Below, in pieces: positions 1 through 11,732 of a DNA stretch of 64,000 nucleotides. The position numbers and the translations under genes are program-made. Below the pieces are notes generated by a model. The model searched no databases. It saw nothing but the letters and a program-made list of their open reading frames with translations, and had not been told where the DNA came from. Numbering within the stretch: position 1 is the stretch's first letter; each line of letters begins with the position of its first letter. This DNA is from Gonapodya prolifera JEL478 (Eukaryota; Monoblepharomycota; Monoblepharidomycetes; Monoblepharidales; Gonapodyaceae), in the NCBI GenBank assembly GCA_001574975.1, contig KQ965783.1, forward strand, positions 124,001-188,000, read 5' to 3'.

Positions 1-620
1 GGTGATTACGTCAACTCTTTTTCTGAGGCAACTCGCTCGAACACTCTCAATTGCTGGGTCTCACCCCACGCTCTCAAGATCCAGTTTAGGACAGCACGTC
101 ACTGTTATCTTCACTGCTGCCTCCGTGGGGCATCAACCCTTTTGAACTTGGACAGTGTGGTGCCACATTTCCATGCTCTCAAAGTTCACGTCCTACACTT
201 CTTCCATAGCTTTTAAGCGGCTTCTTTTCAGCAGAGATGACGGGAGGGAGAGTGATGATAAATTTTCCTTGTTTTTGGAGACCGTGATATGCGAGTGCCG
301 CCACGCTCGCATTCTCGCATTCGGTGCTCAGATTTGTATTGACGCATTCAGTGCTCACACGCAACGCGTGAGTCCCGAATACCCGTGGATTTATCATCAA
401 ATGGATTTTGAAGTTACACGAGATAAATGATCCGTTTTGGAGATAATGGGATGCGGCTCCCGCACTGTCGCTCCTAATGTCTCAACTTGATTCCAGAAAC
501 TCGTCCACTTTGCTGCTCGTTCGACCGGCTACATGTCACGGAGGAAGCGATGCACTTTTATCTTCACTTTAAAGAGAGGGTTGGTGAATTCCAATCTGGA
601 AACTCAGCGCGAGGTCGCCC
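1..620. repeat. Diverged repeat units, left edge
   Basis: This stretch is non-coding and contains two blocks that recur later in the window. Bases about 20-175 match about 5215-5370; both contain an AACTCGCTCGA motif and a CTCCGTGGGGCATCA motif. Bases about 225-600 match two further copies at about 6040-6540 and 6615-7110, anchored by a TTTTTGAGAC/TTTTGGAGAC motif, then TTTGGAGATAATGGGATGCG, then AAAGAGAGGGTTGG. Copies are heavily diverged. Short open frames across it are broken and resemble no family I know. The unit could be a degenerate satellite or a very old non-autonomous mobile element; I see no transposase or polymerase motif. Confidence 0.6.
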
Positions 621-1183
621 AGGGAGGGCTCCTTGCTTCACATCACATGTCAGAGCCTTGCTTTACGTCGATGGGCAAGGTCTGTCCAGAATATCGCAGT
701 GTCCTTGCGTCGCCATTCAGCCAGCACAGCCCGACATTCCCCCCCACAAGGAGCCAGAGAACAGCATGCCAAGCATTGGGGGGATGCACTATCATCTGAA
801 GTGCCGGACCATGCAACAAGCCAGGTTAAGGTAGGGCCGTACTGGCGTCCTATTGCCAGGTCAGAGGAAGAGTGTGCCAGTTCAGCAACGAATCTCTGTC
901 CAGCCAGGAGGCGCAATTCACTCACAGTGGCGTAGAAGTTGGCGCTTTGATTTGGTCGACCACCTGGATGAGATGACTGCTATGTGGGCAGACGTATGAA
1001 CGGAGACCGGAAGGCCAAAGGATGATGGAGACGCAGAGTCTAAATGTCCGCAGCCAATCGATATATTATTTCGACTTTCCATTTCCCTCCCACACCTATG
1101 CATCTGTCCTGATTGAACGACCCGCCAATCCCTACGGCCGAGGTGCAGACAGCAGCGCGATTTTGGCTGGCAGTCAACGCTCC

Positions 1184-2614
1184 ATGGACCTGCCACCCCT
1201 TCCACCCGAGCTGCTGCCCTGCATCCTTCGCCATCTCCCCCGTCGCTTCTTATACTCCACAGCATGCCGCGTGTCGCGCGCCTGGCGGGACGCCGTCCGG
1301 CCGCTGGAAGGATCCGACGGGCGGGTCATGTTCTGTGTCGACTTTGTGGAGGCTCCAGCGGCAATCGAGTCACCCAACGGTGGCACCGTCCGTCGTTTCA
1401 TCCGGACGGACGATGATGGTTGCGCCCACATTTCCTGGTCGGCGCGACCTGCGGTGTCCGATCCGAGTGTCGGCACCATTCGTGTGTCCGCTTCGTTCGA
1501 GTACTTTCGGATCAACACCGCACACGACATCACCCGCGACCTCGAATCGCTCATCGCCGACGCAACCGGCCGCTGCAGCGGCCTTGTCCGTGAGCGAGTT
1601 GCCATGTCCACGCGATGGTTCAAGCCAGGCGTGTTCAGCTCGTTGGTGGACGGAGATGGAGGGGGGCGGGGCGACATATCTTACTTCCGAGCCGTGCTCG
1701 CGGGCGTGGTAGCAAAGTTGCGACCTAGCGCAGTTGAGGTGAATTGGTATCTTGGAAGGTGGTACCACATCCCGCTTCCTGCGGCACCATTGCGAATGGA
1801 CTCTGTTCGTACACTCTCCATTAACTGCCTCAATTCAGGAAACCGGGTTGGGACTTACACAGCCGATATGCACCGAGCTTTATTGGAGTGTTTCCCCAAT
1901 GTCACAACGCTTATTCTGAAGCAGTCGCTTTCCGGGCTGCGCAACGTTCCCTGGTGGAAGACCGTCATCCCCGAAATCTCACAGTCCCGCATCACGACAC
2001 TCAAGGTCCTCTACAGCGATGTGTCGCTGGACCTCACAGCAGCTCTGGCAATCTTCCCAAACCTTGTCTCCCTCGGGGAAGTAGACCTTAGCACTGCCCG
2101 ATCATGGGGACGAGCAACGTCAACGTACCCCTCCGTCACATCCCTCCACGTCAGACTCTCCCTAGATGCACTGGCCGACCTGAACGAGCTTTCTGCGTGG
2201 CTCGAAAGCGCCGCACCGCACATCTTGCGCCTCCTTCCCCGTCTCCGCCGCCTTGGCATCCAGCCAGTGCGCATCCATCTCCCCATGCGCGCAGGGTTCA
2301 CATCTGAACCTCTTCCTCCGCCCACCGCCACCTTGCTGGACCAGGACAAATTCTCACAGCCCTGGCACGCATTTGTCCGCGGGCTTGCCGTGCAGGACAT
2401 TGTGCTACGCAGCGTTCGGGATGAGGTGCACGGCGATGTGTCTGGATCCATGGGTCGAAGTGGTGGTGGTGGGGGCGGTGCACTGGGTCAAGCCCACAAT
2501 AGGATGTACGACGCGTTGGAACTAGCATTGCGTGCCGCGTGCGTGTGCGCTGGAAAGAGGTTTCGACACGACGTGGGGATGGCAGATGGCAGCGCCGAGG
2601 GTGACGATGAGTAG
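1184..2614 (+). CDS. F-box protein, intronless
   Basis: Single-exon gene of about 476 residues if it starts at the ATG at 1184; an in-frame ATG at 1022 would add 54 residues without domain character. I prefer 1184 because the F-box begins at once: LPPELLPCILRHLPRR, then a tryptophan-containing helix (VSRAWRDAV) within the first 45 residues. F-box proteins are substrate receptors of SCF ubiquitin ligases that bind Skp1 through this motif. The rest contains hydrophobic-rich stretches (LECFPNVTTLIL, AIFPNLVSLGEV) like irregular leucine-rich repeats, consistent with an FBXL-like fold. A glycine run lies near residue 425 and the tail is acidic. The lack of introns sets it apart from most genes in the window. 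The family call is firm; the substrate is unknown. Confidence 0.8.
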   Translation: MDLPPLPPELLPCILRHLPRRFLYSTACRVSRAWRDAVRPLEGSDGRVMFCVDFVEAPAAIESPNGGTVRRFIRTDDDGCAHISWSARPAVSDPSVGTIRVSASFEYFRINTAHDITRDLESLIADATGRCSGLVRERVAMSTRWFKPGVFSSLVDGDGGGRGDISYFRAVLAGVVAKLRPSAVEVNWYLGRWYHIPLPAAPLRMDSVRTLSINCLNSGNRVGTYTADMHRALLECFPNVTTLILKQSLSGLRNVPWWKTVIPEISQSRITTLKVLYSDVSLDLTAALAIFPNLVSLGEVDLSTARSWGRATSTYPSVTSLHVRLSLDALADLNELSAWLESAAPHILRLLPRLRRLGIQPVRIHLPMRAGFTSEPLPPPTATLLDQDKFSQPWHAFVRGLAVQDIVLRSVRDEVHGDVSGSMGRSGGGGGGALGQAHNRMYDALELALRAACVCAGKRFRHDVGMADGSAEGDDE

Positions 2615-5600
2615 TGGTCGTACATTGGTTTGGGGGTGGAGGAGGGGTGGAGGGGAGGGGAGAAACCGAGGTGGCAATGCTTATAGCCTTTTGCATGATA
2701 AAAAATCCAATACATGGAATGGAGCTTCTTCAAGACTTAATTTGGGGTGACGTTGTTTGCACCGAGTCCTCGTTTGGCAATTCACTTGGCATACCCCCAA
2801 ACCACATTCAAGCATAAAATACCTTTCAAAGCGGGACCAGGAATCGGCTCTAAGCTACTAGAAGTCTGTCATATTATGCTGTCTCTAAAGATCACGATGA
2901 CGTCGTCCGCCGGGTGCCTCGTTCACACTTCTGTTCAGGAAGAGCTGGTTTGAACATTTCATCTTCGGGGAAGCTTGAAGAACACGGTTTGTGGTGGTCC
3001 ATTATGTCATGATCACATGGAAGAGTTCGTGTGCTACTGCATTTCCTCTACTCTTGCGCAAGGAAAGAGAATAACTGCAGATAACGTTGAGACCATAAAC
3101 TGCAAGACCATAGAAAAACACACGTCATGGTCTCCAAAAAACTTGAGCAGTGGTGGTTTCAGTGTCACTCCACCCTTGCGGTTGATAGCTCAACAGAGGG
3201 AGCACGGCACTAAAAACTAATATAGTCAAGCCTATTGCGAGTGAAGTGCATTGAATTTGTCAGCATCTCGTTTCCAAAGACCACGATGACGTGATGCACC
3301 CAGTGTATGGTTCATACTTCAGTCCATCATCGACCTCACGGAGAGAGCGGAATAAGGACGGAAAATGATGCTTAATTGGAACGTGGCCGCTTGCGAGAAC
3401 ATATTAGCACTTTCATGTGTCACTCATTGCGATCGATCTTTAGAGAGAGGGAGCACAGCAAAAGATTAAATATAAGCAGAATTGTGTGAAGAGGATGGAA
3501 TTCGAAACTTTAGTCACGAAGAATATAAGCACGGCTTGCAATAACACGGTTGCAGTGTTCACGAAGCATTATGTCAAAAAAGCGAGCGAACAAGTATTTC
3601 GAATCCATCTCATTGCCCTGGAGAGTATGTCCTCAAACCAGCCGAGTTACAGAATACGGTTTGCGGAACATTGTACGTGCTTTACCCCCCCCNNNNNNNN
3701 NNNNNNNNNNNNCCGCGGCCCGCGGTCTCTAAAAAGGTTCGCATTCCTGTCGGAGACACCCCCAATGTTTGATGATCGGCCCATCCAGGTGACGGCGGAA
3801 CATACACGAAGTTTAAAAATCTTCCAGTGAGAAGCGACTTAAAGAGAGAATGGACGGGGTGGGTTCGCGTGCCGCCGTCCCAAAACGTTGGTGAACTGCG
3901 TATTCCCTCGACTGTGGTTTGCGAGGCGTAGTGGCGTGGACAATGAGCCTAGCTGTGAGAAAGCAGTTTTGCGAGAACATTTGGGTCGGAAACTGCGATC
4001 CCAAAAGCATGAGTGGTGCAACGTCATCGGCCATGCAAGGTCGCTTATGAGGCGGAAGAGTATCAAAAGCAATTGAATGTTATTTGAAATGCAGCAGTAA
4101 GAGTAGTAGAGAGTGACCATCATCTGAAAGGTCTTAAGAGAGAATGCCTAAATGACACTCCGTCTGCCGACTCCCATCGACGACCGACCTGTCAATAAAG
4201 CGACGACAGCGGACAACAAGAGAAACAGACGTTGACAGAGGCACAGCAGCGAAACGATGGAGAGGTTTGAAACTGCGTCATCGCCTGAAGGCGGGAGCTG
4301 AGCGTTCAATCCTCGCGCCATCACCAATGTCCGGTGGATGCTGAGACATTTACAGGCACGTTGAAAAGATGACTGGGACAGACGGCGTGCAAGCAAACAC
4401 AAAATTCGCGAGCAGCTGCCTCCCTAAAAAGCAAAAAGTGACGATGTCGCAACATCTACCGTCCACGAAAGAGTTTTCAGTTGACGAGCGGAGAGCAGAT
4501 AGAGCTAATGATAGTCAAATATGAGTGTTTATTGCTCGCAGACGGGAAAGTGTTCAGAATTGTCGTGTTTGATTACGATAACATCAGTAATTCTGTATCA
4601 CGGTTCGGTGACACAGTGACTCCAAAGAACACCTGAAGAACCTCCCCTTTTTTTCTTTCTCCTGCGCTCTTAGGCACACAGAGACTTTTGATATCGTTCG
4701 CTTGTCTACTGCACTTGGCGAGGGAAGCGCGAAAGAAGAGAAAAAAGGGGGATGCAGTCATTTAGGCATCCTCTTTTCTCGAGACTGACGCGAGCGAGTT
4801 CTTCTCGACGTTCTCGCTGAGCGACTTATTCAAAACAAAACACATACCGTGATTTTGCCTTATCGATCCGCGTATGTGTCCATCATTCATAGTCGGGGAG
4901 GTTCTCTCAGGAAACGACATCACTCTCTCCGTTTTTTTTCTGGAGACTGTGACTAGCGAAGCTCCTCCATGCGGTGTCCAGTCACTTAATCATGTTTTTG
5001 CATATGATTCCGGTTAGCATGTCTACCGAGCCGTAGGCAGAACACTGAACACGCACCCTTTGTCCTTTTGGAGACACGGTGGTGGCGAACACCCACCTTT
5101 GAACACCATTCACGTTCTCACCAGCTTTGGCGTTTTGTTGCTTTTGATACGTTCCTACCATACCTTTGGATGATCAACTGAACAGTGAAGACGATGTGAA
5201 TACAACACAATGTTTGTCTGATGCAACTCGCTCGAGTACTTTCAGTTGCTCGGTCGCACTCCACGCTATCAAGCGCAGTACAGCATTGCTTCACTATTTT
5301 TTTCACTGCTTCCTCCGTGGGGCATCACATACAACCCATATGAGCTTGAACAGCCTGTTGTCACCTTGCATTTGTTTTCCTTGATTCCATTCTTAAAACG
5401 AACAGTTTTCTCAAATAAAGCACCAAGGAGCGGCGGTCCGGTAAATTATCGCACGTAAGCCTCGCTGACTGGAGAGCGGAGTGCGAAGGCACAATTTCCT
5501 CGCTCGTTTCGAAGTTCGTGCTGTGAATGGGTTTTGGTCCACTCGTAAACCACAATTTCATAATCCCCGTTGGTTCCCCCTAGAACTCTTCCCCCCTCCG

Positions 5601-7400
5601 ATACGGAGTCATCCTACATGGGCATGAAACGCTAGTCACTACCGATTTCTTCTTTTGGTGACAGTACCGCGCAAACGCTCAAGCAAATTTTCGTGAACTT
5701 TTCAACTGCCGCAAAACATCTGTCGCAAACTTGCTCTTCTTGCTGTTTGTCTGGCCATGTCAAACCTAAGAGCAGTCTGCCACCGGACTCACCTTTTCAT
5801 ATTTGGAGAAGACCGTTCGGGGACCCGGTTGTATGTTCCCGCAAGCCACCTCCTCACCATTCCTGTTGAGCGTCGGCAGTCGTCCTCTGACTCATCGCGT
5901 GGACATCAAGCTTTGCCCCATATTTTGCTGATTTGTGGAACAACACTCACATGTTCTCCATGTCTCACTTTTTTCCGACTTGTGGTTCCCTCACCGTGTT
6001 ACTCAACCCCACCGTCGATAAGAAGGTACAGACTGAACAGCGGAGATCACGTAAGGCAAGAACACGATGGTCTTCCTTCTTTTTTGAGACTTTACCATGC
6101 GAATCTTGCGTACTTGCAGGTAGTGCTCTCAAGAGCTGTGCTCATTGTTACTTTTCTCACTCGCATGCGCGCCAGTTCTCAATCACATTCACGTGGACCA
6201 ATCAAATGGATTGCTGAAGGTGCGAAGACAAACGATGAACGCTATGAACGCTTTGGAGATAATGGGATGCGACTCCAACGCTGTAGTCGCTGGGAATTTC
6301 TCAGCTAGCCTCTTGGTATCCGTGCACTTCAACCGCTCCATGTGGCCGGCTGCGTGTCTGATCACGAAAAAAGCGACGAACTTCGAAACTTTCATCACAT
6401 AACACTTTTAAGAGAGGGCTGAAAGCTGCTGGCATAAACACTACAATACCTTTCAACTGATGAAAGCTCGCGCATTTTGTTTCCACCTCAAACGCAAGAG
6501 AAAAGGAGATGCCAATGTCCAACTTTTGGAGACAACGGCTCCCCAGATCTATCCTTTCTGGCAAACCAGTGTCCATTACGATTCTTGAGACACTAGTGAA
6601 ATGTGCCACAACAGCAGAGATCACGAGTTCAGGGTCACGATAAGTTTGTCTTTGTTTTTGGAGACCGCGGCACCGGAGTGCCACCAAGTTCGGTGCTCAC
6701 CATTGTTTGGCACAGTCACGGCCTCATATGCACTTTTGAGTCCCGAGTACCAGTGTGTCTATAAGACAGATTACTGAAGCTACGATGAGTGACGACACCA
6801 AAATCCTTTGGAGATAATGTGGTGCGACTCCCGTGCTGTCGCTGGCAATTTCTCAGGTCGCATGTCATTTGGTACACTTCACTCCTCCATTTTACTGGCT
6901 CTATGTCTGATCATAAGGGAGCGTCGAACCTTGAGCCCTCACTTTTTATTCGAGAGGGTTGGAAATTGCTGAATAAGCACCCCCATACCTTTTCGACCTC
7001 AACACAGAAGTGAAGAGGTGATGTCAACGTTCAACCCTTTTAAGACAGCGGTTGGCAAGATCCATCCTTTCTTGCAAGCCTACGTCTCAAGGAGTTTCAT
7101 GTCGAGTCACTTCCGCTTCGTTTGTCGGTCACAAAGAGAGAGTGAGGAGGCCGTAAACCTTGTCCACCGATTTAAAGACGCGTCTCCGCTCCCTCGTGCG
7201 AAATGTGAAGCTTCCTTGCATTACGTTTGAGGCTACGTGACGTCGGGGACCCTCCATTGATTGGGTGACGTGGTTTACCTATTCGGTGACTTTTTTCCTC
7301 TTGCTGGGGGAAGTCCGAAGGCATGAACACAGGGAACACACGCTAATATTTGTAGCCTTAGATTCATTTTCGACACGCATAAAAAGATTAGCAAGAATAT
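2615..7400. repeat. Gene-poor tract of diverged repeats
   Basis: I see no supportable gene here. Several repeat families can be read by eye. One has a period near 560 bp, with copies at about 6040-6600 and 6615-7110 and a relative at 225-600. A second block at 5215-5370 matches 20-175. A third pair is 2875-2945 with 3262-3325 (AAAGACCACGATGACGT-like core), and 3165-3225 with 3418-3475 (GAGGGAGCACGGCA-like core). A short motif, CTTTAAAGAGAGGG or close variants, recurs near 570, 3437, 3837, 4131 and 6406. The tract could be subtelomeric, pericentromeric or an old transposon graveyard. No transposase, integrase or polymerase motif was seen in any frame. Confidence 0.55.
3693..3712. other. Assembly gap of 20 N
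   Basis: Twenty ambiguous bases follow a run of eight C and precede a GC-rich CCGCGGCCCGCGG palindrome. The true length is unknown. It lies in the repeat tract, where a scaffolding gap is expected, and does not interrupt a recognised gene. Confidence 0.99.
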
Positions 7401-7542
7401 TAAGAAAAACAATGCAAAAGGAGTTGTCGAAAATTTTACAGTGCCCCGCCGCCCGCCCAGTTCGGGAGCCCGAAATCCCTTCGCAGATAATTTTACAGTG
7501 CGTCCCCTCCGAGCAGTCCCGGCACCCGACTCCCACTCCCGT

Positions 7543-8930
7543 TCAATACACCTTGCCGGAACTCGACCGCGACGCCAATGTCAGACTGCTCCCGCTCGGG
7601 ATCGGGCTGGGGTACTCCACGGGGACGTGCATCGTCGCGTTCTTCCCGCCCATCTCTCTCAGCGTGACGTAGTCCACCCCGTAGTCCACTCCGCCCGGCG
7701 AGTGCACGGGCGGGTAGTGCCTCCCGTTTCCGCTTCCCCCACCGCCCACCGCGGGGTAAGGAAAGGCCGTGATCTGGGTCTCGCGGTACAGTTCGGCGGC
7801 GAAGCGGCGCATGTAGGCGCAGTAGATGATGTCGGAGAGGATTTGGGAGCCGAAGACGATGATGAAGTATTTGACGGGGTCGGATGAGAACTGGTTTGAG
7901 GAGTGAGGTGGTGGCGGTGGTGAGGGACAAAGAGAGGGAGAGGGAAAGAAGTGGCCATGAGGAGACGAGACAGGGCTAGCAAACGCCGACAAGGCAACTA
8001 ACCAAGCGTCGGATCAAGAACTGCATGCCGTCAACAATCATGACGAGAATACTGCCGGCGCACATGCTGAGTGTCGCGGCGAACCTGTTGGTCATGGGCG
8101 CGCCGAGACCGCCCTTGTTGTCCGCCTCAGTCGAGCTGAATATCTCGGTGAAGTAGTCGCGCAGATAGTACACGTGCAGTATGGCGAAGAAGAAGTTTTG
8201 CCCGGCGCACATCCAAGTGCTGAGCGAGTCTGTGATCGTCCAGCCCGGAAGCGTTTCGGGGCCACAGAGGCGAGGGAGCACGCGGACGCCGGTGGTGACT
8301 GCGCAGTAGCTGGAACGAGGTGTACGTGGTAGGATGAATTTGGATCGTTTGAGCGTCAATGGGAGGCCGGATGTACTTACGATTCGAACGAGGCGGCGGA
8401 AGCGACCACGGTGAAGACAACGAATATGATGAGGATCAGGTGACGGCGGAGGGATAGAAGCCATATGCGGAGGGTGTATGTGAACCATTTCCCAAGCGTT
8501 CCCAGGAGGAAGAGTGTGCAGCCGGCTCTGGATCCGGAAAATCGATCAGCAGCCGCCAAGCGCCCCAAGCCATCCGAGGCCAATCGCAGGCCCATCACTC
8601 ACTGAATGCCCGGGTTGCAGCTGTAGTTATGCGATACGAAACCAACGAGCGGCGACAGCATGCCAAATACGATCGTGCATAGACTTAGAACCTTCAGGTT
8701 CATCGGGAACACTGCGAGGTCGGGTATGAAGGTAACCAGAATGACGAGCTGGGCGACGAAACTTTGCGGGTGAAGAGAGACAGCGCATTTATACGGATGC
8801 CAAGGAAGCAGAGTAGGCGAGCAGATAAGGGATTGCCGTACCTGGCGAGCGTGATAGCATTGACGTAGATCTGCAGCGAAGTGGTTATATCCCCTTCATC
8901 CGCGAAGTTGGAGAGTTCCGCGCCAGACAT
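7543..8930 (-). CDS. Seven-helix integral membrane protein
   Basis: A spliced gene of at least five exons, read on the minus strand from an ATG at 8930 (MSGAELSNFADEG) to a stop at 7543. Introns with GTACGG, GTGAGTGATG and similar donors separate the exons. Joined exons give about seven hydrophobic helices: one starting FVAQLVILVTFIP, VLSLCTIVFGMLSP, TLFLLGTLGKWF, LILIIFVVFTVVA, the AGQNFFFAILHVYYL helix, SILVMIVDGMQFL and YFIIVFGSQILSD. A short polar N-terminus precedes helix 1 and a Gly/Ser/Pro-rich hydrophilic tail of about 60 residues follows helix 7. This topology is receptor-like, but I see no opsin lysine, DRY or other diagnostic GPCR motif, so the function is unassigned. It could also be a fungal-specific multispan family. 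Exon borders after helix 2 are approximate. Confidence 0.6.
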
Positions 8931-9678
8931 TTGCGTGTGCAGAGAGTGCAGAAAGTGGAGACGGGAGACGTTCACTTTTCCCTTTTCACCCGGGAGGTTC
9001 TGTTTTGGCAGCGGAGTTTGCCGCCCTCACCGACCTGTCGCCCTTAGCGTTAGGGTTGATAACGAATTCCTTACTATGTATGTATGTACATAAACATGCA
9101 GATGCAAATGCAAATGGACTCACGTACTGGTCCCACAGACCATGCGCAAGGATGACCTTCTGACGTTGACCTGGAAACTGGCCAACTGAATATGAGAGCG
9201 GCGATGTTCCAACAGCACGTTTCGCCCTTCTTTATTCCTAGATGAAATTTATTTGCGCAATCAACATTGCCTTGAATCGGCTTGCTCTCAACATGTACCG
9301 AAAGGGCCCACCGAATCAAAACAAACACGAGATCAACATCAATAAACGTGATTTCATTGTTTACATTTCTGTTTCCCTCACCAAAAAATTTCCATTTGAA
9401 CAATCCTGGGGGAGGGGGTGGGAGTGACGGGAGGTGCGAATGGTTCGATGGTGTCCTCTCCGGCTGCGAGGTGGACCGGTGTGAGTTGTGACAACACTGG
9501 GGCCCTTCGTTCAAACAGTTAAGTTCTTCTAGACGATGTTTAATGCTAATGGTTCAGTTTTCTTCGAGGGAGCTTGGAAAGTCAATCCACACATGCGGTC
9601 AAAATCCATTTCAACACATCCGGTCGTCCGCAGGAGGGAGTTTGAAGTCTTCCCCCTTCCTCCCCACAAATCTCACCC
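8931..9678. other. Intergenic, divergent promoters
   Basis: This non-coding interval separates the divergent membrane-protein gene (minus) and the HCCA-isomerase-like gene (plus). It holds a short simple repeat (TATGTATGTATGTACAT near 9076, then GCAAATGCAAATG). The open frames inside it are low in information and overlap on both strands; none looks real. Confidence 0.5.
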
Positions 9679-11605
9679 ATGACACAACAACAAAAATTAA
9701 TCGAATTCGGATACGACATCGTCTGTCCCTGGTGGGGAATCGGAAACGTTATCCTCGTCAGACCAGCACTCACACCCAACCCATCCCCAATTCCCGCATC
9801 AGGGCCTACATCGCATCCCGCCGAATCGAATCTGTCGCATCAAAACACGGGGCGAAAATCATATGGACGCCTGTGTTGCTGGGCGGTGAGTTTGCGTTCG
9901 TCGGGATCGTCGGAAGCACTTCAACCGACACAACGACGACACAATCCCACAAGGCATCTACGACCTCGTCAACGCCGAATTCGGCAAAAACAACTCTGCC
10001 AGCGTCGCCTTCTCCAAAACCAAAGCCGCCTACAGCGCGCGGGACTTCCGGCGCACTGTCGCGCGGTGGAACGTGCCGTTGCGCCAACACCCAAAGCACC
10101 CGGTCCGAACAGTCAAGGCTGGGCGGCTTCTGTGGGCGTGCCCCGAGAGCCATCGCGCGGTTCTGACGCATGCTCTGTACAAGGCGTATTGGGTGGACAA
10201 TCTGGACGTGTCTTCGGACGCCGTGCTGCAAGGCGTTCTGGATGCGGCTGTACCTGAGCTTCGCTTAAGTGCCAGTGTCGCGGTTGAGGATGAGAGGAAC
10301 AAGGAGCTGCTTCGTGTTGCCACCGAGGTGGCCGTAAAGGTACCTTCTTTCAATCGTTGTTCAACGTTTCACCACACCGAACTGACGCGTTCGCGAATCC
10401 AGCGGGGCACGCCCGGCGTCCCTGCCATCTTCATTCCTGACTCTCGCCTCCCCGACGGCGGGCGCATGTTCTGGGGCGGAGACCGTCTTGTGAGTCGCGG
10501 CACCACGTCCTCTTCGTTTAAAAACGGGGGTGACGAAACGAACAACCCCCACCCACTCCACACAGCATTTTGTCGAGGGCGCACTTGCGGCGCTGGACCA
10601 GCCCACTACCTCACTCGTGGCGGTCTCGATGCCCCGCTTCACCAGAGGGCCTCTGACCCGGCCAAAAACACTAAGGATGTGGTTTGATTTCAGCTCGCCG
10701 TGGACTGTGAGTTGCTACTTACGGAGAAGGGTTATTACCCCCCCCGTCTCAACGCTACCCACTCTACCACCAGTACCTCGGTTGGACCCAAGTCGGGCGC
10801 ATCCTCGAAGAAGCCGGCCCCTTGTGTTCACTCGAACTCCGACCCACACTCTTGGGTATAGTATTCAAGGAGATCGGCACGCCCGTCGTTCCGTCGCTCG
10901 TGGTGAGCAAGCAGAAGCGGGAGTACTCGGGCAAGGATCTCTTGTTTTGGGTCGACTATTGGAACAACGTGAGAGCCCGCTACAAGTCGGTTTACTTGGA
11001 TTACTGTAATAAAATCTGCTGGTGCATGGCGCTAGCTTCCTTACCCGGTCTCTGGGGAGCGCAAGCCCGTCAGGTTCCAATTCAATTCCAACTTCCCCTT
11101 GCGCACCCCAATCGCACTTCGAATGGTGACCGCCATTCAGAGCGAAGGCGCGCCTTTGGCGGATGTTGTGAAGCTAATTGATACGCTGTGTAAGTTGTCG
11201 GCTGTTTTCTGCAGGTGGCAATTGGCATGTGTTGACACGATTGTGAACAACAGATCACGCATGCTGGGCTGATAACATTGCGGTTTCGGACAAGAATCCG
11301 CAACCGCTGGTCAAGTATTTGGACTACAAGGGCTTTGACGGTGCTCTGCTTCTCAAGAAGGCACAGTCGTCGTCGGCGAATGAACTTCTGCGAAAGAACA
11401 CGGCCGAGGCTGTGCAAACCGGTGTTTGTGGATTCCCAAGTTTCCAGGTGGGTTAAACCTCGCGCACTCTCTTTCTTCGGTTTTAATGAGGCTTTTTGCG
11501 ACCACAACGAAACAGGTGGATGGTGGGGAGCTGTTCTGGGGACAAGACCGATTAGATGTTCTGGCGGACCACCTCTTCTCAGAGAAATCTGAGCAGCGAT
11601 TGTGA
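9679..11605 (+). CDS. Two-domain DsbA/HCCA-isomerase-like protein
   Basis: A multi-exon gene encoding two tandem thioredoxin-fold domains of the DsbA / 2-hydroxychromene-2-carboxylate isomerase / GST-kappa superfamily. Exon 1 starts at ATG 9679 (MTQQQKLIEFGYDIVCPW). Splicing across GTGGGG...CAG gives CPWAYIASRRIE, and the next junction gives LLGGIYDLVNAEF. Domain 1 ends near the FWGGDRL motif (about 10485). Domain 2 starts WFDFSSPWTYLGW, with the serine-type SSPW active-site motif of HCCA isomerases, and ends GFPSFQVDGGELFWGQDRL before a stop at 11603-11605. Domain 1 therefore has Cys in a C-P-W-A context with no resolving Cys, while domain 2 has Ser. Members act in glutathione-dependent isomerisation of aromatic ring-cleavage products or in thiol chemistry; which applies here is unknown. 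About eight introns. RFC2 follows 127 bp downstream on the same strand. Confidence 0.8.
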
Positions 11606-11732
11606 ATGTTAACTTATTAAACGTATAGAATTCTTGGCTGCTGTAGTGTGTGTACCAAATAATGAAGACTTCAAGAGGCGGCAACCCATTGCAACCACAG
11701 AAGTTCCCTTGGCCACTCGAATCCAGCCAGCA

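Noticed and set aside
1-7400. Possible retroelement or DNA transposon remains
   Set aside because: Repeats are present, but no polymerase, integrase or transposase motif, and no terminal repeats with target duplications, could be seen.
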